The translations under genes were made by a program, and so were the position numbers. From positions 22,922-79,856 of the forward strand of contig NZ_JAEMTF010000012.1 in assembly GCF_016462415.1 (NCBI RefSeq): a DNA stretch of 56,935 nucleotides, given 5' to 3'. Origin of the DNA: Williamsia sp. (GTDB lineage: Bacteria > Actinomycetota > Actinomycetes > Mycobacteriales > Mycobacteriaceae). Shown here piece after piece: positions 7,833 to 15,447 of the stretch. The notes beneath the pieces are model-generated. The model was not told where the DNA came from, did no database searches, and was given only the letters and a program-made list of their open reading frames with translations. Positions within the stretch are counted from its first letter, which is position 1; every line of letters begins with the position of its first letter.

Positions 7833-8705
7833 ATGGCAAACGAGAAGATTTCGCGGGTCGGTGTCATCGGCGCCGGTCAGATGGGCGCAGGCATTGCCGA
7901 GGTGTGTGCACGTGCCCACGCCGACGTCCTGGTGTACGAGAACACCCCCGAACTGGTCGCCGCCGGTCGTGACCGGATCCTCAAGTCGCTCGACCGCGGC
8001 GTGAGCAGCGGCAAGTTGACCGAGCGCGAACGCGAACAGGCCACCGACAACCTGCGTTTCACCTCCGACCTCGCCGACTTCGCCGATCGTCAGATCGTGT
8101 GTGAGGCCATCATCGAGGACGAGACGATCAAGACGAAGGTCTTCGCCGAGCTCGACAAGGTCGTCACCGACCCCGACGCCGTGCTCGCGTCGAACACCTC
8201 CTCGATCCCGATCACGCGACTCGGTGTGGCCACCGCCAACCCCGAACGCGTCATCGGCATGCACTTCTTCAACCCCGTTCCGGTGCTGCCGCTGGTCGAG
8301 CTGATCACCAGCCTCGCGACGTCGGACGCGGTGTCGGCGCGCGCCGAGCAGTTCGCCGGGGAGATCCTGGGCAAGCAGGTCGTGCGCTCGGCCGACCGCT
8401 CGGGCTTCATCGTCAACGCTCTCCTGGTTCCGTACCTGCTGTCGGCGATCCGCATGGTGGAGAGCGGTTTCGCCACCGCAGAGGACGTCGACAAGGGCAT
8501 GGTCCTCGGGTGTGCGCACCCGATGGGTCCGCTCAAGCTCACCGACCTCGTCGGCCTCGACACCGTGAAGTCGATCGCCGACAAGATGTTCGACGAGTAC
8601 AAGGAGCCGCTGTACGCACCGCCGCCGCTGCTGCTGCGCCTGGTCGAGGCCGGTCGTCTCGGCAAGAAGTCGGGACACGGCTTCTACGAGTACGCGAAGA
8701 AGTAG
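7833..8705 (+). CDS. fadB2: 3-hydroxybutyryl-CoA dehydrogenase FadB2
   Basis: 290-residue NAD(P)-dependent dehydrogenase interconverting 3-hydroxybutyryl-CoA and acetoacetyl-CoA in fatty-acid or butyrate metabolism. The N-terminal Rossmann loop is GAGQMGAG (about 13-20); SNTSSIPI and GMHFFNPVPVLPLVE carry the substrate Ser/Asn and catalytic His; the C-terminal dimer domain has the GLDTVKSIAD and KSGHGFYEY motifs. It lacks a hydratase domain, so it is the monofunctional type. ATG 7833 is preceded by GAGGAG at 10 nt; the open frame further upstream runs through the aceA terminator and is ignored. Location behind aceA matches acetyl-CoA-linked metabolism. Confidence 0.93.
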   Translation: MANEKISRVGVIGAGQMGAGIAEVCARAHADVLVYENTPELVAAGRDRILKSLDRGVSSGKLTEREREQATDNLRFTSDLADFADRQIVCEAIIEDETIKTKVFAELDKVVTDPDAVLASNTSSIPITRLGVATANPERVIGMHFFNPVPVLPLVELITSLATSDAVSARAEQFAGEILGKQVVRSADRSGFIVNALLVPYLLSAIRMVESGFATAEDVDKGMVLGCAHPMGPLKLTDLVGLDTVKSIADKMFDEYKEPLYAPPPLLLRLVEAGRLGKKSGHGFYEYAKK

Positions 8706-8722
8706 CCGCAGACGCTCAGCGA

Positions 8723-8738
8723 CCTCCCAGCCGGGAGG
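8723..8738 (+). terminator. Short hairpin after fadB2
   Basis: CCTCCC-AGCC-GGGAGG, a 6-bp perfect stem 17 nt after the fadB2 stop; no T-run. Confidence 0.4.
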
Positions 8739-8775
8739 GAGCCGATCCGCAGTCGGGCCCGGCAGTGTCGACTGC

Positions 8776-9618
8776 ATGGACCTGGGCAGATCGGTGTGGA
8801 AGCACTTCGCCCACGCACCGCTGACCACCGCGTGGTTGCTGGTCCTGCTGATCACCACGATCGTGCAGCACACGGTGTCGGCGACGACGGTGTCGAGGTG
8901 GTTGGCCGAGTCGTCGACCGACCTGGTGCACCTGTCGCGTGAGCCGCTGTCGGTGCTGGCGTCGAGCCTCGTCTGGCTCGACGGCGCCTACTGGCTCCCG
9001 TACGCGGTGTTCTTCGGCGTCCTGCTCGTTCCGACCGAGCGCTGGCTGGGGGCGCGCCGTTGGCTGATGGTCGGGGTGGCCGGCCATGTGCTGGCCACCT
9101 ACATCAGCCAGGGTGCGCTCTGGCTGGCGATCTACGCCGGGTCGGCCGGTTCGTCGGAGATGTCGATGCGTGACGTCGGCGTCAGCTACTTCATGTTCGC
9201 CATCATGGGCGTGCTCGCCTACCGCTTCACCGGGCGGTGGCGGACGGTCTACATCGCGGTCATCGTGACCTGTTGTGCGACACCGCTGATCCTCGATGTC
9301 GGTGTCACCAACCTCGGGCACCTCTCGGCGGTCCTCATCGGGCTCGCCTGTTACCCGCTGACCCGCGGTGTCGTCGGATCGTCAGCAGAGTTTCCCGCTC
9401 ACCGGGAAAGTCTGCTGACCATTCCGCGTCAGCTCTTGGCGAGGCGCTTCTTCTCGTGTTCGACATCGAAATCGGGGTCCGGCCACTCGAGGTCCATGGC
9501 CTCCAGCGCGTCGATCAGCAGTTCCGTGATGGACAACCGCGCGAACCACTTACGGTCCGCGGGGATGACGTACCAGGGTGCGTCGTCGTTGTCGGTGCGG
9601 TCGAGGACGACCTGGTAG
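8776..9618 (+). CDS. Rhomboid-like integral membrane protein with an aberrant C-terminal extension
   Basis: 280-codon frame whose first ~195 residues are a plausible polytopic membrane protein: hydrophobic helices near 15-35, 70-90, 97-120, 130-150, 155-175 and 178-195. Its layout, with YFMFAIMGVLAYRF and a late NLGHLSAVLIGL helix, resembles rhomboid-like proteins of mycobacteria; a GxSG protease motif is not visible, so it may be inactive. The last ~80 codons (FPAHRESLLT onward) are low-complexity, run through a strong hairpin and lie antisense to the 3' end of ppk2 for 190 bp. I think the native protein ends near 9370-9380 and the stop was lost by a frameshift or point change; a TGA in another frame lies at 9359. 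Start ATG has no obvious Shine-Dalgarno. Confidence 0.6.
   Translation: MDLGRSVWKHFAHAPLTTAWLLVLLITTIVQHTVSATTVSRWLAESSTDLVHLSREPLSVLASSLVWLDGAYWLPYAVFFGVLLVPTERWLGARRWLMVGVAGHVLATYISQGALWLAIYAGSAGSSEMSMRDVGVSYFMFAIMGVLAYRFTGRWRTVYIAVIVTCCATPLILDVGVTNLGHLSAVLIGLACYPLTRGVVGSSAEFPAHRESLLTIPRQLLARRFFSCSTSKSGSGHSRSMASSASISSSVMDNRANHLRSAGMTYQGASSLSVRSRTTW
9381..9419. terminator. Bidirectional terminator between the rhomboid-like gene and ppk2
   Basis: A 17-bp stem with one mismatch: 9381-9397 (GTCAGCAGA...TTTCCCG) pairs with 9403-9419 (CGGGAAA...TCTGCTGAC) around a 5-nt CTCAC loop. It is 10 bp beyond the ppk2 stop but inside the open frame of the rhomboid-like gene. Confidence 0.75.
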
Positions 9619-10289
9619 GCCTCCTGGTACGCCGACCAGAACCCGCGCTCGTCGATGTCGGAGGGGTTGTACTTCCAGTACTTGTCCGGGCGGTTGAGTC
9701 GTTTCGTCAGCCGCTTGCGTTGCTCGCCCGGCGAGATGTGCAGCATCGCCTTGATGACGGTGGTCCCCTCCGCCACGAGCTCGCGCTCGAAATCGTTGAT
9801 GACCTCGTACCGTGCCTGCCACTGTGACTCGGGCACCAGTTCGTGGACTCGCACCGCCAGGACGTCCTCGTAGTGCGACCGGTCGAACACGCCGATCTGA
9901 CCGGGCAGCGGCAACTTCTTGCGTATGCGCCACAGGAAATCGTGGGCGAGTTCTTCCTCGGTGGGCTTGCCGAACGTCGCGTGTGAGACGCCCTGCGGGT
10001 CGACCATGCCCACGACGTGCCGGACGATGCCACCCTTTCCGGACGTGTCCATGCCCTGCAGCACCAGCAGGATCGAGCGTCGGTCGCCGCTGCGCCCGTG
10101 GGCGTACAACCGCTCCTGCAGGGCCGCGAGAACCTCGCCGCGCTCCTTGAGCAACGCCTTGCCGTCCGACTTGTAACCCTTGAAACCCGGTGTGTCGCGG
10201 GGGTCGATGTCGGCCAGAGGGCCTATCGAGGACGCGCGCAGAGTGGTCGTGGGGGCTGCCGGCGGATCGGCGTCTGTCGATGAGGCCAT
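9429..10289 (-). CDS. ppk2: Polyphosphate kinase 2 family protein
   Basis: 286-residue single-domain PPK2, which transfers phosphate between polyphosphate and nucleoside di- or monophosphates. Walker A is GMDTSGKGG (79-87), Walker B is in GVFDRSHYEDVL, and the lid is RLNRPDKYWKYNPSD, all typical of PPK2. The nucleotide preference (NDP versus NMP) cannot be decided by eye. ATG 10289 lies 4 nt after the stop of the upstream SDR gene and 6 nt after a TACGTT hexamer, so it could be translated from the operon and also from its own leaderless promoter; an upstream in-frame GTG (10322) would overlap the SDR gene. The 3' end meets a strong terminator hairpin. Confidence 0.9.
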   Translation of the reverse strand: MASSTDADPPAAPTTTLRASSIGPLADIDPRDTPGFKGYKSDGKALLKERGEVLAALQERLYAHGRSGDRRSILLVLQGMDTSGKGGIVRHVVGMVDPQGVSHATFGKPTEEELAHDFLWRIRKKLPLPGQIGVFDRSHYEDVLAVRVHELVPESQWQARYEVINDFERELVAEGTTVIKAMLHISPGEQRKRLTKRLNRPDKYWKYNPSDIDERGFWSAYQEAYQVVLDRTDNDDAPWYVIPADRKWFARLSITELLIDALEAMDLEWPDPDFDVEHEKKRLAKS

Positions 10290-10293
10290 CGAG

Positions 10294-11133
10294 TCAACGT
10301 ACCGGTCCGAACATCCCGCCACCGCCGAATGCCTCGCGATGCGAGTCCGGCCGGCTGCCGTTGTCGTTGGTGAGGCCGTAGCCGGCGCCCAACTCCGCGC
10401 TGACGAGGGTGGCGCCGTTGTGTGTCGCCAGGTCGGGATCGGTGGCCAGCGCGTCGATCACGCGTCCGACGAACGTCGGGTCCTCCGCGCGTTCGAGCGA
10501 GAACCCGGCGAACTCGTCGACGCCCAGGGACATGAGCAGTTCGGTGCGGATGAGGCCGAGCCACAGGCTGATCGCCGACACCCCGGTGCCCTCGAGCTCG
10601 TGGCCCATGTCGAACGCCATCTTGTCCAGCGCGGTCTTGCTCATCCCGTAGAGCACCGAGTGCAGGTGGCCGCGCGACCCGAACGACGAGATGTTCACCA
10701 GCAACCCCGAGCCCTGCGGCACCATGATCTGCGCGGCGTGCACCGACGCGACGTAGTGCGCCCGCAGACCCACCTCGATCAGGGTGTCCCAGTCCGAGAT
10801 CGGCCGTTGCCAGAAGGTGTCGCTGAATCCGCCGAACCCCCGCGGCGCGGCCCAGACGTTGTTGACGAGCAGATCCAACCGTGATTCGTCGGAGCGGATC
10901 CGGGTGAAGACCTCGGCCACCTGATCGTCGTCGATGTGATCGCAGGTCACCGCGTGTGCGCGCCCGCCCGCGTCCCGGATGTCGGCCGCGACCCGGCCGA
11001 GGGGCTCGTCGGCGTCGGTTCCGCCGCGGCCGGTGAGGTAGACCGTCCACCCGGCTGCGCCCAGTGCGGTGGCGACACCGCGGCCCACGCCGCGGCTGCC
11101 GCCGGTCACCAGGGCAACCCGGTGGTCGGTCAC
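10294..11133 (-). CDS. Short-chain dehydrogenase/reductase
   Basis: 279-residue classical SDR. TGGSRGVGRG at the N-terminus is the NAD(P) Rossmann loop; DLLVNN is the conserved NNAG-like motif (here NNVWA); NISSFGS carries the catalytic Ser and YGMSK the catalytic Tyr/Lys pair. Substrate unknown. The GTG start overlaps the stop of the DUF4873 gene by 4 bp (GTGA), fixing the start and showing translational coupling. It belongs to a same-strand run TetR > DUF4873 > SDR > PPK2 in which each gap is under 10 nt, so an operon controlled by the TetR protein is likely. Confidence 0.88.
   Translation of the reverse strand: MTDHRVALVTGGSRGVGRGVATALGAAGWTVYLTGRGGTDADEPLGRVAADIRDAGGRAHAVTCDHIDDDQVAEVFTRIRSDESRLDLLVNNVWAAPRGFGGFSDTFWQRPISDWDTLIEVGLRAHYVASVHAAQIMVPQGSGLLVNISSFGSRGHLHSVLYGMSKTALDKMAFDMGHELEGTGVSAISLWLGLIRTELLMSLGVDEFAGFSLERAEDPTFVGRVIDALATDPDLATHNGATLVSAELGAGYGLTNDNGSRPDSHREAFGGGGMFGPVR
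10296..10301 (-). promoter_or_regulatory. Candidate leaderless -10 (TACGTT) for ppk2
   Basis: TACGTT on the minus strand, 6 nt before the ppk2 ATG and overlapping the last codon region of the upstream gene. Confidence 0.4.
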
Positions 11134-11477
11134 CGGTCCACGTCGTCGGGCAGCTGCGCGAACGGGGGAGCGCCCACCCCGGTCACGACATGGCCGCCGA
11201 AGGCGTCCTGTGCGGCGAGCAGTCCGTCGCCGGCACCGCGAGGGGTCGCGATGTGGACCTCGGTGCCGTCGGTCACCGGTGGATCGTTCGGGTCGGACGC
11301 CGCGGTCAACCCGCGAATACGGCCCTGCCACACGAACTTCCCGCCGATGGGGTCGAAGTGACCGACCAGCTGCACGGAGACCTCGACCGGCCGACGCCCC
11401 GTGACGGTCACCGTGGCGGGGCCGGAGTAACTCCCCGCATCGTCGTCGTCGTGGCCGGACTCATCGGCATCGCTCAT
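11130..11477 (-). CDS. DUF4873 domain-containing protein
   Basis: 115-residue protein matching the actinobacterial DUF4873 family: GPATVTVTGRRPVEVSVQLVGHFDPIGGKFVWQGRI is the core pattern (a small beta-barrel-like domain, elsewhere fused to flavin monooxygenases). The first 15 residues are acidic and Asp-rich. Function unknown. It begins 9 nt after the TetR stop and overlaps the SDR start by 4 bp, so the SDR and this protein are probably made together and may act on one pathway. Confidence 0.78.
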   Translation of the reverse strand: MSDADESGHDDDDAGSYSGPATVTVTGRRPVEVSVQLVGHFDPIGGKFVWQGRIRGLTAASDPNDPPVTDGTEVHIATPRGAGDGLLAAQDAFGGHVVTGVGAPPFAQLPDDVDR

Positions 11478-11486
11478 GCAAGGAGA

Positions 11487-12296
11487 CTAGCCATCGGCCG
11501 ATCGTTCGGGTGCCGCGTCGGAGGGAAAGTGCGGGAGCGGGTGTTCCTGCGCGATGAACAGCTCCGCGGACCCGCCGACCTCGGTGATGCCCACGAACGA
11601 GGTCCACACCAGCATCGTGAGGTGGTTGATGAGCGCCTCCTGGGACAGGCGTCGCTCCACCATCCACCAGTGGGTTGCCAACTGCACCCCGCCGACGAGG
11701 GCGTACGCCCAGGTCTCGAACCCGCTGGTGTCGAGGTCGCGGTCGGACAACCGATCGGTCATCGCGTAGGCCACCACCTGGGCGATGAGCTTCTCGGAAT
11801 CGGCGAGGACCTTCGGGCTGGCGTAGTTCGAACTGGTGACGAACGCGTAGATCTCCGGCTCGTCGGAGATCGTCTGCACATAGACCGAGATGACCCCGCG
11901 GGTCATCGTGAACTCGTCGACGTCCTCCACGAGGGTCTCGGTGAGTCGTGGCAGCAGCGTGATCTCGATGAACCGAACCATCGCGGCGGTGTTCAGGTCG
12001 TTCTTGTCGGTGAAGTACCGGTAGAGGACGGTCTTCGACACCCCGATGTGGGCGGCGATCTCGTCCATCCCCACATCGGCCCCGAGCACCCGCACCGCCT
12101 CGAGGGTCCCGTCGACCAACTCGGTGCGCCGCTCCTCCTTGTGCTGCTGCCACCGCTGCTTTCGACCGTCGGTCTTGGTGCCGTTCGCCTCGGCGGGGGC
12201 CGTGGCGCGCAGTGCCGCCTCCAGCCCCTTCGTCGCGTGCGCGGCCGCGGCCACGGCAGCGCGAGCGGCAGCGGCTGTGGTGTGGCGGGCTGGCAT
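11487..12296 (-). CDS. TetR family transcriptional regulator
   Basis: 269-residue regulator with an unusually long Ala-rich N-terminal arm (about 1-45) before the TetR DNA-binding domain; the helix-turn-helix is MDEIAAHIGVSKTVLYRYF at about 77-95. The C-terminal ligand domain ends with WWMVERRLSQEALINHLTMLVW, similar to mycobacterial TetR proteins of lipid metabolism. The ATG is 6 nt after TACTGT, a leaderless arrangement. It is divergent to the DUF445 gene and heads the DUF4873/SDR/PPK2 run; the 87-bp space to the DUF445 start is the likely operator region, though I see no strong palindrome there. Confidence 0.88.
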   Translation of the reverse strand: MPARHTTAAAARAAVAAAAHATKGLEAALRATAPAEANGTKTDGRKQRWQQHKEERRTELVDGTLEAVRVLGADVGMDEIAAHIGVSKTVLYRYFTDKNDLNTAAMVRFIEITLLPRLTETLVEDVDEFTMTRGVISVYVQTISDEPEIYAFVTSSNYASPKVLADSEKLIAQVVAYAMTDRLSDRDLDTSGFETWAYALVGGVQLATHWWMVERRLSQEALINHLTMLVWTSFVGITEVGGSAELFIAQEHPLPHFPSDAAPERSADG

Positions 12297-12302
12297 GACA
12301 CA

Positions 12303-12308
12303 ACAGTA
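12303..12308 (-). promoter_or_regulatory. Candidate leaderless -10 (TACTGT) for the TetR gene
   Basis: TACTGT on the minus strand, exactly 6 nt before the ATG; no Shine-Dalgarno. Confidence 0.5.
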
Positions 12309-12383
12309 TCGCTGGTCACGATGGTCGACGACGTTGCTGCCGCGGTGACTACGGATGGGGCGGATTCGGGTAAGACTGGACGA

Positions 12384-13721
12384 GTGAATACGACCCCCGT
12401 CCAGGAGCGCGACACCGCCGTGTCGCCCCCGTCGTCGAGCTCGCTCGGCGGCCTCAGCGGCGGCACCGCCGCCGACGACGAACGCCGCCGTTCGTTGCGC
12501 AAGATGAAGATCGTGGCGACCGGGCTGCTGGTGTTCGCCGCGTGCGTCTACCTGTTCACCCGGTGGCTCGAGGACCGCGGCGGTGACGACACCGCGGGCT
12601 GGGTGGCCTACGTCCGGGCGGCATCCGAGGCGGGTATGGTCGGCGCTCTCGCCGACTGGTTCGCCGTCACCGCCCTGTTCCGCCAACCCCTCGGACTGCC
12701 GATCCCGCACACCGCTCTCATCCGTCGCAAGAAGGATCAGATCGGGGAGCAGCTCGGCGATTTCGTCGAACAGAACTTCATGACCCCGTCGGTGATCGAG
12801 GGACAGGTCTCGAAGCTGGAGCTGCCGCAGCGCGTCTCGCGGTGGCTGGCCGATCCGAAGAACTCGCCCCGGGTCAGCGCGGAGGCGTCCCGCGCCATCG
12901 GACTCGCCGGGGAGATGCTGCAGGACGACGACATCGAGCAGTTCATCGTCGCCGGCATGCGCTGGATGGCCGAGCCGCAGTGGGGCCCGCCTGCCGGCCG
13001 GGTGCTGGAGTCGCTCATCGAGGAGAACCGGCTCGCGCCGGTCATCCAGATGCTGTGCGACCGCGCGCACGACTGGGCGCTGGGCAGCCAGGGCCTGATC
13101 GACAAGGTCATCGACAAGGACGGGCCCACGTGGGCGCCGAAGTTCCTCAATGCCGTGGTGGGCGAGAGGATCCACCGCGAACTCGTCGACTACACCGACA
13201 AGGTGCGCACCGATCCCGACCACGACATCCGTCGGGCGATGAACGAGTTCCTCGAACAGTTCGCCCAGGACCTGCAGCACGACCCGGAGACCATCGCCCG
13301 GCTCGAGCAGATCAAGGAGGAGTTCATCGGACGCGACGAGGTCGCGGGCGCGGCATCGACGGCGTGGCGTTCGGCGAAAGCGGTGCTGGGCCAGGCCCTC
13401 GACGACCCCGACAGCACCCTGCGATCCAACCTCGCCGAGGCCGTCATCAAGGTCGCGACACGCGTCAGCAACGACGAGCCGCTGCAGGCCAAGATGAACA
13501 TGTGGACCGTCCGAGTCGCCCGCCACGTCGCGAACAACTATGCGACCGAGATCGTTTCGGTGATCACCGAGACCGTTCGCGGGTGGGACGCCGAGGACAC
13601 CAGCCGCAAGATCGAGCTCCAGGTCGGTCGCGATCTGCAGTTCATCCGTATCAACGGCACGGTCGTGGGCTCGCTCGCGGGCCTCGCGATCTACACGGTG
13701 TCGGTGCTGCTGTTCTCCTGA
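12384..13721 (+). CDS. DUF445 membrane protein
   Basis: 445-residue protein of the DUF445 family (YheB/YjiN type). A Ser/Gly-rich cytoplasmic N-terminus is followed by a transmembrane helix (ATGLLVFAACVYLFTRW, about 50-66), the family motif GMVGALADWFAVTALFRQPLGLPIPHTALI split over about 85-112, a long helical soluble region and a C-terminal membrane helix (VGSLAGLAIYTVSVLLFS). Function is unknown; members are thought to sit at the membrane. The GTG start is favoured because it is preceded at 7-8 nt by TAAGAC(T), a leaderless layout; the longer frame upstream is antisense to the TetR gene. It stands alone. Confidence 0.85.
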   Translation: MNTTPVQERDTAVSPPSSSSLGGLSGGTAADDERRRSLRKMKIVATGLLVFAACVYLFTRWLEDRGGDDTAGWVAYVRAASEAGMVGALADWFAVTALFRQPLGLPIPHTALIRRKKDQIGEQLGDFVEQNFMTPSVIEGQVSKLELPQRVSRWLADPKNSPRVSAEASRAIGLAGEMLQDDDIEQFIVAGMRWMAEPQWGPPAGRVLESLIEENRLAPVIQMLCDRAHDWALGSQGLIDKVIDKDGPTWAPKFLNAVVGERIHRELVDYTDKVRTDPDHDIRRAMNEFLEQFAQDLQHDPETIARLEQIKEEFIGRDEVAGAASTAWRSAKAVLGQALDDPDSTLRSNLAEAVIKVATRVSNDEPLQAKMNMWTVRVARHVANNYATEIVSVITETVRGWDAEDTSRKIELQVGRDLQFIRINGTVVGSLAGLAIYTVSVLLFS

Positions 13722-13737
13722 AATGTGGCGTCGACCA

Positions 13738-13757
13738 CTAATCAGGGGGAAAATTAG
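13738..13757. promoter_or_regulatory. CTAAT/ATTAG inverted repeat
   Basis: CTAAT-N10-ATTAG just upstream of the 24-bp palindrome; possibly part of the same regulatory region. Confidence 0.35.
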
Positions 13758-13759
13758 CT

Positions 13760-13783
13760 GAGTGCTTGCATTTGCTAGCACTC
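13760..13783. promoter_or_regulatory. 24-bp near-perfect palindrome upstream of the XRE regulator/hbhA pair
   Basis: Outer arms GAGTGCT (13760-13766) and AGCACTC (13777-13783), inner GCA/TGC; the only deviations are A/T choices at symmetric positions. It lies 38 bp before the regulator ATG and overlaps a TTGCAT hexamer that could act as -35 for a GAATAC-like -10 at 13788. Likely operator; the binding protein is probably the adjacent XRE regulator. Confidence 0.7.
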
Positions 13784-13821
13784 ATGCGAATACTGGCGAT
13801 CGGAACCAGAGGAGGTCACCG

Positions 13822-14259
13822 ATGAAGCCAGAGGCGGTTGATCCCTCGGAGAACGCGTCAGATGACGCCGACCTCGAGGACGCAGCCAGTCGAGCGGTCG
13901 CAGGCGTTGCCAGTGCCGCACTGGACATCGGTGGATTCATCCGGTCTCAGCGGGTCGCCGCGGAGGTGTCGCTCCGCCAGTTGGCGGAGCGCGCAGGCGT
14001 GAGCAACCCGTATCTCAGTCAGATCGAACGAGGGCTGCGCAAGCCCTCCGCCGATGTGCTGGCGCAGATCGCCAAGGGTCTGCGCGTGTCGGCCGAAGTG
14101 CTCTATGTGCGCGCCGGCATTCTCGAAGAACGCCCAGCCAGCCCTGTGCGCGACGCGCTGCTCGTCGATTCGGCGATCAGTGAGCGACAGAAGCAGATGC
14201 TGCTGGAGATCTACGAGTCGTTCTGCAGAGAGAACAGCTCGGACTCCGCGAAGTCCTAG
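13822..14259 (+). CDS. XRE family transcriptional regulator upstream of hbhA
   Basis: 145-residue protein, counterpart (by order and content) of Rv0474, which precedes hbhA in M. tuberculosis. An acidic N-terminal 30 residues precede the XRE helix-turn-helix (about 38-92: LRQLAERAGVSNPYLSQIER); the C-terminal 40 residues may mediate dimerisation (ISERQKQMLLEIYESF). ATG 13822 has a perfect AGGAGGT at 6 nt. A 24-bp palindrome just upstream is a strong candidate for its own operator. The hbhA-like gene follows 77 nt downstream with its own Shine-Dalgarno, so the regulator and adhesin may share one transcript and one control. Confidence 0.88.
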   Translation: MKPEAVDPSENASDDADLEDAASRAVAGVASAALDIGGFIRSQRVAAEVSLRQLAERAGVSNPYLSQIERGLRKPSADVLAQIAKGLRVSAEVLYVRAGILEERPASPVRDALLVDSAISERQKQMLLEIYESFCRENSSDSAKS

Positions 14260-14336
14260 CAGCACATGGTTATTCGAGAATCATCGGTCGCGACCACCGC
14301 GCCGACATCACCAGATCAGTCAAATGAGGAGACAGC

Positions 14337-15008
14337 ATGAGCAAGTCAGATCGTAAGATCACCACCCCGATCTTCGCCGCCGTCGGCGCGGGCGACCTCG
14401 CCCTGCAGCAGGTCAACGAGGTCCTCAGCCAGCTCCGTGAGCGCACCGAGGCGGCTGCCGAGACCGCGCAGACCCGCATCGAAGAGACCCGTGAGCGCCT
14501 GAACTCGCTGCCCGAGGACGTCCCGGCCGGCATCGACGAGCTGCGTACCCGCTTCACCCAGGAGGAGCTGCGCAAGGTCGCCGAGGCCTACATCGAGGTC
14601 GCCACCGGCATCTACAACTCGCTCGCCGAGCGCGGCGAGGAGACCGTCGAGCGCCTGCGTCAGCAGCCTGAGTTCCAGGAGAACGTGTCGAAGGCCGAGA
14701 AGGCCTACAACGACGCGATCGACCTGACCGAGGACGCGCTGGGCACCATCTCGTCGCAGACCAAGGCCGTCGGTGAGCGTGCCGCCAAGCTCGCGAACCT
14801 CGCCTCGGGCAAGGTCGCCGGCGCCGCAGGCACCGTCGAGGCCAAGGGCCGTGGCGCCAAGGACTCGCCGGCCAAGAAGCTCGAGGAGCTGAAGAACGAG
14901 CCGGTCACCGCGAAGAAGGCGCCGGCCAAGAAGGCGCCCGCGAAGAAGGCTCCGGCCAAGAAGGCCACCCCGGCCAAGAAGGCTCCGGCCAAGAAGGCTG
15001 CGAAGTAA
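14337..15008 (+). CDS. hbhA: Heparin-binding hemagglutinin (HBHA)-like protein
   Basis: 223-residue protein: an N-terminal hydrophobic patch (TTPIFAAVGAGDLALQQV), a long charged coiled-coil (about 20-150) and a Lys/Pro/Ala-rich tail (about 185-223) made of repeated KKAPAKKA-type units. In mycobacteria this layout belongs to HBHA, a surface protein whose lysine-rich tail binds heparan sulfate and which also affects lipid inclusions and aggregation; in an environmental actinobacterium an envelope or storage-granule role is as likely. The tail encodes about seven AAGAAGG(C/G)-type repeats that could recombine to change tail length. ATG has GAGGAGA at good spacing. A strong hairpin follows. Confidence 0.88.
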   Translation: MSKSDRKITTPIFAAVGAGDLALQQVNEVLSQLRERTEAAAETAQTRIEETRERLNSLPEDVPAGIDELRTRFTQEELRKVAEAYIEVATGIYNSLAERGEETVERLRQQPEFQENVSKAEKAYNDAIDLTEDALGTISSQTKAVGERAAKLANLASGKVAGAAGTVEAKGRGAKDSPAKKLEELKNEPVTAKKAPAKKAPAKKAPAKKATPAKKAPAKKAAK

Positions 15009-15032
15009 GACCCTCGCACCCGCTCGACCCCG

Positions 15033-15063
15033 TGCCCCCGCGACTCCACGAGTTGCGGGGGCA
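15033..15063. terminator. Terminator hairpin after hbhA
   Basis: 14-bp stem with one G-T wobble, TGCCCCCGCGACTC (15033-15046) against GAGTTGCGGGGGCA (15050-15063), CAC loop. Confidence 0.7.
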
Positions 15064-15111
15064 TCGTCGTGTCCGGTCATCGCGGACGCCGGCATCCGCC
15101 GATGTCCGATA

Positions 15112-15117
15112 TAGACT
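15112..15117 (+). promoter_or_regulatory. Candidate leaderless -10 (TAGACT) for the DUF2516 gene
   Basis: TAGACT preceded by TA (extended TATAGACT), exactly 6 nt before the GTG. Confidence 0.5.
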
Positions 15118-15123
15118 GCGCGC

Positions 15124-15435
15124 GTGAACTTCGTCTCCGTACTCGACTACTCCCGCAGCTTCTTCGTGCTGATCCTCACCGTGATCGCCGGTGTGGCGGC
15201 GGTGGTCGCACTCATCCACGCCGCGATCCAACGTCCCGATGCGTTCCCGGCCGTCGACCGTCAGAGCAAGGTGATCTGGGTCAGCATCCTCGTGGTCGCG
15301 ACCCTGTTCCTCTGGCTGTTCGGACTCCTCGGCATCTTCGGCATCATCGGGATCGTCGCGGTGCTGGTCTACCTGGTCGACGTCCGCCCCCGCGTCGACT
15401 CCGTCCAGAACAAGAAGTGGTTCCGCAAGGTCTGA
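15124..15435 (+). CDS. DUF2516 family small membrane protein
   Basis: 103-residue protein with three predicted membrane helices (about 10-32, 50-65 and 68-85), separated by a polar loop with HAAIQRPDAFPAVDRQSK, and a basic C-terminus. It matches the mycobacterial DUF2516 family found just behind hbhA (Rv0476 by order). Function unknown. The GTG start is supported by TAGACT at 6 nt, giving a leaderless transcript; there is no Shine-Dalgarno. Confidence 0.85.
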   Translation: MNFVSVLDYSRSFFVLILTVIAGVAAVVALIHAAIQRPDAFPAVDRQSKVIWVSILVVATLFLWLFGLLGIFGIIGIVAVLVYLVDVRPRVDSVQNKKWFRKV

Positions 15436-15447
15436 GCGCGTCGATAT

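Noticed and set aside
6002-7867. 621-codon minus-strand frame opposite aceA
   Set aside because: Mirror frame of a highly conserved gene, typical of G/C at third positions; no protein features.
11064-12383. Long plus-strand open frame upstream of the DUF445 gene
   Set aside because: It is antisense to the TetR, DUF4873 and SDR genes, Arg/Gly/Val-rich and unlike a protein; the DUF445 product begins at 12384.
13760-13783. CIRCE element (HrcA operator)
   Set aside because: The half-sites are in inverted order relative to TTAGCACTC-N9-GAGTGCTAA and no chaperone gene follows.
14880-15007. Lysine-tail repeats of hbhA as a CRISPR or satellite array
   Set aside because: The repeats are in-frame codons for KKAPAKKA and belong to the protein.
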